Below, in pieces: positions 60,414 through 64,000 of a DNA stretch of 64,000 bases. The number at the start of each line of letters is the position of its first letter. Position 1 is the first letter of the stretch. The notes under the pieces are model-generated. The model was not told the DNA's origin, searched no databases, and worked only from the letters and a program-made list of their open reading frames with translations. The translations under genes were made by a program, and so were the position numbers. Source of the DNA: B4-G1 sp964393895 (GTDB lineage: Bacteria > Chloroflexota > Anaerolineae > B4-G1); the NCBI GenBank assembly GCA_964393895.1, contig CAYMWP010000007.1, forward strand, positions 1-64,000. The letters are read 5' to 3'.

Positions 60414-61586
60414 TCACGGATTTGCCTCAATTCCTTGCGTATAGTTCTGAACCTCAAGATAGATTATCCGTGGCTCAAAGTCCGTCGTCACAAAGGCGTA
60501 ATAGTCCTGGTAACTGAGGGTCGAGGCGGGGTAGCGAAAGGCCCACATAGCGACGCACTCGCACCAGGGCCAGTGCCGGCTGGCCCACTCGTAAGCGGAG
60601 GTGGTGTACTGGATGCGCTCTGCCGGGCTGACGGAATTGGCCCAGCGTGGGTGGTCGTTCCAGCCGGCCTCGGTGACGTAGATTGATTTATCGCCGTCGC
60701 CGCGGGCGACCATCACCTCGCGCAAAATTTCGACGCGGCGAAAGTTGATTATGTAGGGAGAGGGAGGTTCATCCGGTGGGGACGTCAGCCCATAGGCGTG
60801 GGCGGCGAGTGCGTCAAAGTAGGGTGCGGCTCCGGCCTGGTACATGCGCTCCAGGTAGGCCAGATCGCTCAAGCCGGCACTGCTGCCCTCCGGCTCCAGC
60901 GTGGGCGCCAGCGCGCCCGCCAGCACGACCACGTCGGGGTTGGCGGCGTGGGCGCGGGGGTAGACCTCCCGCAGTAGTTCGACGTATCCCTCGGGGTCCA
61001 CTGGCCGGTAGCCCCACTCGAAGCTGAGGTTGGGTTCGTTCCACAGGATAACGTGGTTCACGCGGCCCCGGTAGCGTCCAACGAAAGCGGCCACAAAGGC
61101 GGCAAAGTCGTCATAGTGGTCGGGGTCCAGATAGGTGAGGGTGGTTGCTTGCTCGTCGGGGTCGGGGCGGACCCACCAGGGCACCCAGCCCAGCCGGGCG
61201 ATGACGGTCAGTCCCTGGTTCTCGGCCTGTTCGATCAATGCGTCGCTGTGGCTCCAGTTGAACTTGCTCTCTTCGGCCTCGATATAGGGCCAGGGGAAGA
61301 ACTCGACGACCCAGGGTGCGCCCATCTGGCGCACCATCTGTAGTGTGCGTTGGATCTTCCATTCCTCCACCTCGTCGGTGAGGCGGGTGTGGACGCCGAC
61401 GATGGGGTTGGTGGTTATCACTTGCTGGGGCGGGCCGAGAGGGATCAACACAGGCGCGGGACGGGCGGCCCACAGAGTGAATATCGCCAGTGTCAGGAGG
61501 AGCAAGTGGGCCGGTCGGGCGCGACGCAACAGGGTAGAGACTCGATCCCAGACAGAGGTCATCAGTTTACCCACGGCCATACGCAT
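60414..61586 (-). CDS. membrane-anchored or secreted GH-A clan glycoside hydrolase-like protein
   Basis: A protein of about 390 residues. A hydrophobic N-terminal segment (HLLLLTLAIFTLWAA) is a signal or anchor. The rest is a TIM-barrel hydrolase with the acid/base Glu in VILWNEPNL near 185 and the nucleophile Glu in SIYVTEAGWND near 303, the GH-A layout seen in families such as GH39 or GH5. Aromatic residues (FPWPYIEAEE, WVPWWV) line the predicted cleft. Several starts are possible (61586, 61580, 61562), none with a clear ribosome binding site. The substrate is probably a plant or microbial polysaccharide. Confidence 0.8.
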   Translation of the reverse strand: MRMAVGKLMTSVWDRVSTLLRRARPAHLLLLTLAIFTLWAARPAPVLIPLGPPQQVITTNPIVGVHTRLTDEVEEWKIQRTLQMVRQMGAPWVVEFFPWPYIEAEESKFNWSHSDALIEQAENQGLTVIARLGWVPWWVRPDPDEQATTLTYLDPDHYDDFAAFVAAFVGRYRGRVNHVILWNEPNLSFEWGYRPVDPEGYVELLREVYPRAHAANPDVVVLAGALAPTLEPEGSSAGLSDLAYLERMYQAGAAPYFDALAAHAYGLTSPPDEPPSPYIINFRRVEILREVMVARGDGDKSIYVTEAGWNDHPRWANSVSPAERIQYTTSAYEWASRHWPWCECVAMWAFRYPASTLSYQDYYAFVTTDFEPRIIYLEVQNYTQGIEANP

Positions 61587-61625
61587 TGGGTGCAGCGCCG
61601 TCAAACCGAGAAAGGTGAATGAAGC

Positions 61626-61652
61626 AAAAAGGGGAAGCAGCGCTTCCCCTTT
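61626..61652 (-). terminator. rho-independent terminator of the tRNA-Asn gene
   Basis: On the minus strand an eight-pair stem (GGGGAAGC paired with GCTTCCCC, three-base loop at 61639-61641) is followed by TTTTT, eight bases after the encoded CCA end of the tRNA. Confidence 0.85.
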
Positions 61653-61659
61653 CTGACGT

Positions 61660-61974
61660 TGGCTCCTCGGGTAGGACTTGAACCTACAGCCAACCGGTTA
61701 CGTCTACCCCCGCGTTTCCACGAGGAACGGACTATCTCATCACCCCAGAGGGGTGCGGGGCGCTCGAGGATGGCTTATCGGTCGGGCTCCTCACCATCTA
61801 GTCTCTGCACCTTCCCGGTTACTGTGATGCCCATTCACCGGGCTTGGCTCAGGATTGCCGTCACCCAAAGTGTTACGGTTTCCCTGAATTCACCCCGTTT
61901 TTCCGCTGGCCATTGCTGGTCAGGGCTGCAATTTAGCCTACAGCCGGCCGCTCTGCCAATTGAGCTACCGAGGA
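61660..61974 (-). tRNA. tRNA-Asn(GUU) with a group I intron in the anticodon
   Basis: The exons 61974-61940 (35 nt) and 61700-61660 (41 nt, CCA encoded) join to a 76-nt tRNA. The acceptor stem TCCTCGG pairs with CCGAGGA; D-arm GCTC/GAGC, anticodon stem GCCGG/CCGGT with loop CUGUUAA (anticodon GUU), T-arm GTAGG-TTCAAGT-CCTAC and discriminator G all fit tRNA-Asn. The cloverleaf starts TCCTCGGTAG and has G at position 73, as in E. coli tRNA-Asn. The intron sits between U35 and U36 of the anticodon. As encoded, an unspliced reader would see GTA and mistake it for tRNA-Tyr. Confidence 0.92.
61701..61939 (-). other. group I intron (IC3-like) within tRNA-Asn
   Basis: A 239-nt intron without an ORF. 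The 5' exon end GGCUGU (61945-61940) pairs with an internal guide GCAGCC (61929-61924), giving the obligatory U-G wobble at the splice site, and the intron ends in G (61701). Conserved group I elements are present in order: P-like AATTCAGGGAAACC (61891-61877), Q-like GCAATCCTGAGCCAAG (61858-61843), R-like GGTGCAGAGACTAGA (61811-61797) and S-like GAGATAGTCC (61738-61729). They match the elements I remember from cyanobacterial tRNA-Leu introns of subgroup IC3. Confidence 0.92.
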
Positions 61975-61988
61975 ACGTTAGCGACGGC

Positions 61989-62016
61989 ATTATACCGCCG
62001 AACGGCTAAATGTCAA
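61989..62016 (-). promoter_or_regulatory. consensus promoter of the tRNA-Asn gene
   Basis: On the minus strand a perfect TTGACA (62016-62011), 16-base spacer and perfect TATAAT (61994-61989) lie 15 bases before the tRNA 5' end. Confidence 0.85.
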
Positions 62017-62336
62017 ATCCAGGTTCTTGCTCGCGGTAGAAGCAGGCGAGCGTAACACGGAGGGGACAAGAATAGGCGCAAAATCGGTCTCGACGTTCGT
62101 TATTTGGCACTTTTCGAATGCAATTCGGACGTATAATCAGACATCGTTTAGCTACAGAAACTGAACCCCTATATGCGGGATTTCCCGCTCAGCGAAGCCC
62201 AATATATGGGGGTAGGCGACGGACCTGCCGGAGCTACGCCGCTTTCTGCTTGTCCTAAACATTATACGCAGTACCGCTAAAGTGACCCTGTAGCAAAAGT
62301 GGGGTATCATAGGCAAAACCTTAGCAAGAGGAGCCT
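62017..62336 (+). other. intergenic region between tRNA-Asn and transposase, probable left end of an insertion element
   Basis: No gene is seen in this region. 62165-62174 and 62204-62213 form a ten-base inverted repeat (ACCCCTATAT against ATATGGGGGT, one mismatch) around a perfect inner hairpin, GCGGGA-TT-TCCCGC (62175-62188). AAGAGGAG provides the ribosome binding site of the transposase. Terminal repeats of the element cannot be fixed because its right end lies outside the window. Confidence 0.5.
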
Positions 62337-64000
62337 ATGAAAACCCCGAAAGAATTATACCCTAGTGAGCGCATCATATACAAACCTGAATTGCTCGTCT
62401 GCCCACATTGTGGAGACCGACTGTTGATGTACAACTATCTGGCCTGGGACAAAACGGTGCAGACATTGGATCGCATTCTATCCATCGCTAGCCGACCCGG
62501 TCACTGTGCCAACCCCACATGCACCGGGAGCGACGCACGCTTCCTTTCAGCGGAGGGACAGCAAATTGCTCCCTCAGGTTTTACCTACGGCTACGACGTC
62601 GTAGCCCGCATCGGTTGGCAGCGTCAGGAACGACGCGATATCTACACCGATATTCAAGCCGATCTCGCATCCCGGATTCAGATTTCGGAGTCTCACGTGC
62701 GTTATCTCTATCAGCAGGTCTATCTGCCCCTTTTGGCTTGCCACGAGCGGACCTACTGGGACCGTCTGGCCCAGACCGCACAACAACACGGCGGGTTGAT
62801 CATCGCCCTGGATGGTCTAGCACCGGAAGGCGGTGAGCCCCAACTGTGGTTCATTCGCGAACTCCTGACCGATCTGACGCTCCGCAGCGGGTGGTTGAGC
62901 CGCTTCGATCAATCGACCTTCGAGACATTTCTCCAGCCGCTGGGCGAATTACCTTGGCCGATTCTCGCTATCTTGAGCGACAAACAGAAGGGATTGCTCC
63001 CAGCTGTATCTACTATCCTGCCCGATGCACACCATCACTTCTGTCACGCCCATTACCTGGACAATCTTGCTGAGCCATTGGCTGATGCGGATTCCACGTT
63101 CAAGGTCGAGCTACGCAAAGCCGTACGCGAAGAAGTCGGCATGTTGATTCGGGTTGAAAAGACGTCCCAAACACCCCAGTCAAACGTGTTGACAGTGACA
63201 GGCTTGTTGCCGGATGAGTTGCCTACCGTCACAGAGTCAGAAACCGCCAAATCCGAATCATCTGAGCCAAAATCAGACTCTATCCAAGCCGACGAAGTGG
63301 TCACCCACCTGCTTCGCCACACACGCTATCTGCTGACCATCAAGGGACGGCCGCCTTTTCGTCTCGCCGGTATAGAGATGTATCAGCGGCTACAGGGCGT
63401 CGTTGCCCTGACCGATGACTTGCTGGCCCACCGACACGATCCTCGCATGGCCGATTTGAACCAGGGCATCCGCACAGCGTTGTCCTCATTCGAGAATCAG
63501 TGTCAAGATCTACAGCAAGGGGCTGTCTGGCTGCGAGATATTGATCAGATCCTCACACCTGCCGACAATACATCCGTCACCGGCGAGGACATCTCCCTAC
63601 AACTGCGAACCTATCTGGATGAACTGCTTGACCTACCCGCCCCCTCCCCTCTCTTGGACGATTTTCGTCGCCATTTGGACAAGGTCAGCACCAGTTACTG
63701 GCCCGGTCTGTTTCACTGCTACGATCTGGAAGGTCTGCCGCGCACAAACAATGATATGGAGAGCCTCTTCCGCGACACCAAACGGCGTTTGCTTCGGACC
63801 ACCGGCCAGAAGGGCCAAACCCGACGTGCCCTACAACGCACCGGCGCATGGGAACTCTTGCCCAGGCCACCCAACGAGGCTGGGCGTCTGGACGCGTTGC
63901 GTCAAGTGCCCAAATGTCAGCTGGATGAAGAACGAGAACGCTTGAATCGACATCAAGAACGATTTCTGTTGCACTCTCGATCTACTCGGCGTATCGACGC
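62337..64000 (+). CDS. DDE-type transposase (partial; runs off the window edge)
   Basis: An open reading frame of at least 554 codons without a stop before the window ends. The N-terminus carries a zinc-ribbon-like motif (CPHCGDRL, then CANPTC near residues 60-65). A DDE catalytic core is inferred: first Asp in LIIALDGLAPEGG near 159, second Asp in PILAILSDKQKGLLPAV near 219, Glu in RTNNDMESLFRDTKRR near 470. A His/Cys cluster DAHHHFCHAHYLDN follows the second Asp. An acidic linker (about 285-325) separates two halves. The IS family cannot be assigned from sequence alone. AAGAGGAG precedes ATG 62337. Confidence 0.8.
   Translation, partial: MKTPKELYPSERIIYKPELLVCPHCGDRLLMYNYLAWDKTVQTLDRILSIASRPGHCANPTCTGSDARFLSAEGQQIAPSGFTYGYDVVARIGWQRQERRDIYTDIQADLASRIQISESHVRYLYQQVYLPLLACHERTYWDRLAQTAQQHGGLIIALDGLAPEGGEPQLWFIRELLTDLTLRSGWLSRFDQSTFETFLQPLGELPWPILAILSDKQKGLLPAVSTILPDAHHHFCHAHYLDNLAEPLADADSTFKVELRKAVREEVGMLIRVEKTSQTPQSNVLTVTGLLPDELPTVTESETAKSESSEPKSDSIQADEVVTHLLRHTRYLLTIKGRPPFRLAGIEMYQRLQGVVALTDDLLAHRHDPRMADLNQGIRTALSSFENQCQDLQQGAVWLRDIDQILTPADNTSVTGEDISLQLRTYLDELLDLPAPSPLLDDFRRHLDKVSTSYWPGLFHCYDLEGLPRTNNDMESLFRDTKRRLLRTTGQKGQTRRALQRTGAWELLPRPPNEAGRLDALRQVPKCQLDEERERLNRHQERFLLHSRSTRRID

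Noticed and set aside
61660..61974. tRNA-Tyr(GUA), or a tmRNA-like split tRNA
   Set aside because: The unspliced anticodon loop reads GTA, but the stem and loop only close properly after removing the insert. The spliced loop gives GUU with all tRNA-Asn features, and there is no tmRNA tag reading frame.
62519..63945. Separate short genes at 62,519-62,836, 62,846-63,073 and 63,541-63,945
   Set aside because: They lie in other frames of the long transposase gene that starts at 62337 and stays open to the window end.

Overview
The window is GC-rich genomic DNA that I read as coming from a Chloroflexota bacterium, probably of the Anaerolineae or a related class. I infer this from two secreted proteins that end in the C-terminal tail (I/V)YLPL(I/V)xR, from the metabolic repertoire, and from several families of short dispersed repeats that sit even inside coding sequence. 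No rRNA or ribosomal-protein marker is present, so the placement is not proven.

Region 1 (about 1-13,290) looks like an integron gene-cassette array. All genes lie on the + strand, and each unit of one or two genes is followed by an imperfect inverted repeat bounded by an attC-type core pair (GCCCAAC...GTTGGGC, GCATAAC...GTTATGC or close variants). I count ten such sites, the first cut by the window edge. Cargo, in order: a histone-deacetylase-like enzyme; a small GlsB/YeaQ-type membrane protein with a DUF389 membrane protein; adenosine deaminase; a lipoprotein alpha/beta hydrolase; a SAM methyltransferase; a restriction-modification pair (DNA methyltransferase plus PmeII-like endonuclease); a broken membrane-protein gene; a second restriction-modification pair (DNA methyltransferase plus BglII/BstYI-like endonuclease); and a secreted beta-helix protein. 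No integrase is visible and would have to lie to the left. Five of the attC-like sites carry an identical 25-bp hairpin beside the recombination core.

Region 2 (13.3-34 kb) holds a secreted BNR-repeat protein just after the last attC, a DUF4091 glycosidase-like protein, a lone hypE, a zinc alcohol dehydrogenase, a signalling set (Roadblock/LC7, V4R, response regulator with a decayed GGDEF domain), a polyprenol-phosphate glycosyltransferase translationally coupled to a very large YfhO-flippase fusion, glgC, and a MacAB-type export operon with two paralogous adaptor proteins. The export operon has a near-consensus promoter with a perfect palindrome over its -10 element.

Region 3 (34-43.6 kb) is a coherent amino-acid fermentation cluster: a ferredoxin/ASKHA corrinoid-activator-like protein, a hydantoinase, indolepyruvate:ferredoxin oxidoreductase IorA and IorB, a fused ADP-forming acyl-CoA synthetase and an aminotransferase. 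Together these could turn aromatic amino acids into acyl-CoA, reduced ferredoxin and ATP. A leader rich in hairpins precedes it.

Region 4 (43.6-61.6 kb) holds a penicillin-acylase-family hydrolase, a sphingosine-phosphate-lyase-like decarboxylase and an SDR, an AbiE-type toxin-antitoxin pair with a frameshifted toxin, and a glyoxylate-centred set (alanine-glyoxylate aminotransferase, GlcD-type oxidase, DapA/HOGA-family aldolase) with an M14 peptidase between. A sensor kinase, an amidinotransferase-family enzyme, a histidine phosphatase and a GH-A-type glycosidase follow.

Region 5 (61.6 kb to the end) contains a tRNA-Asn(GUU) gene on the minus strand interrupted by a 239-nt group I intron inside the anticodon, with its own consensus promoter and terminator. 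Beyond it is a DDE-type transposase gene that runs off the window edge.
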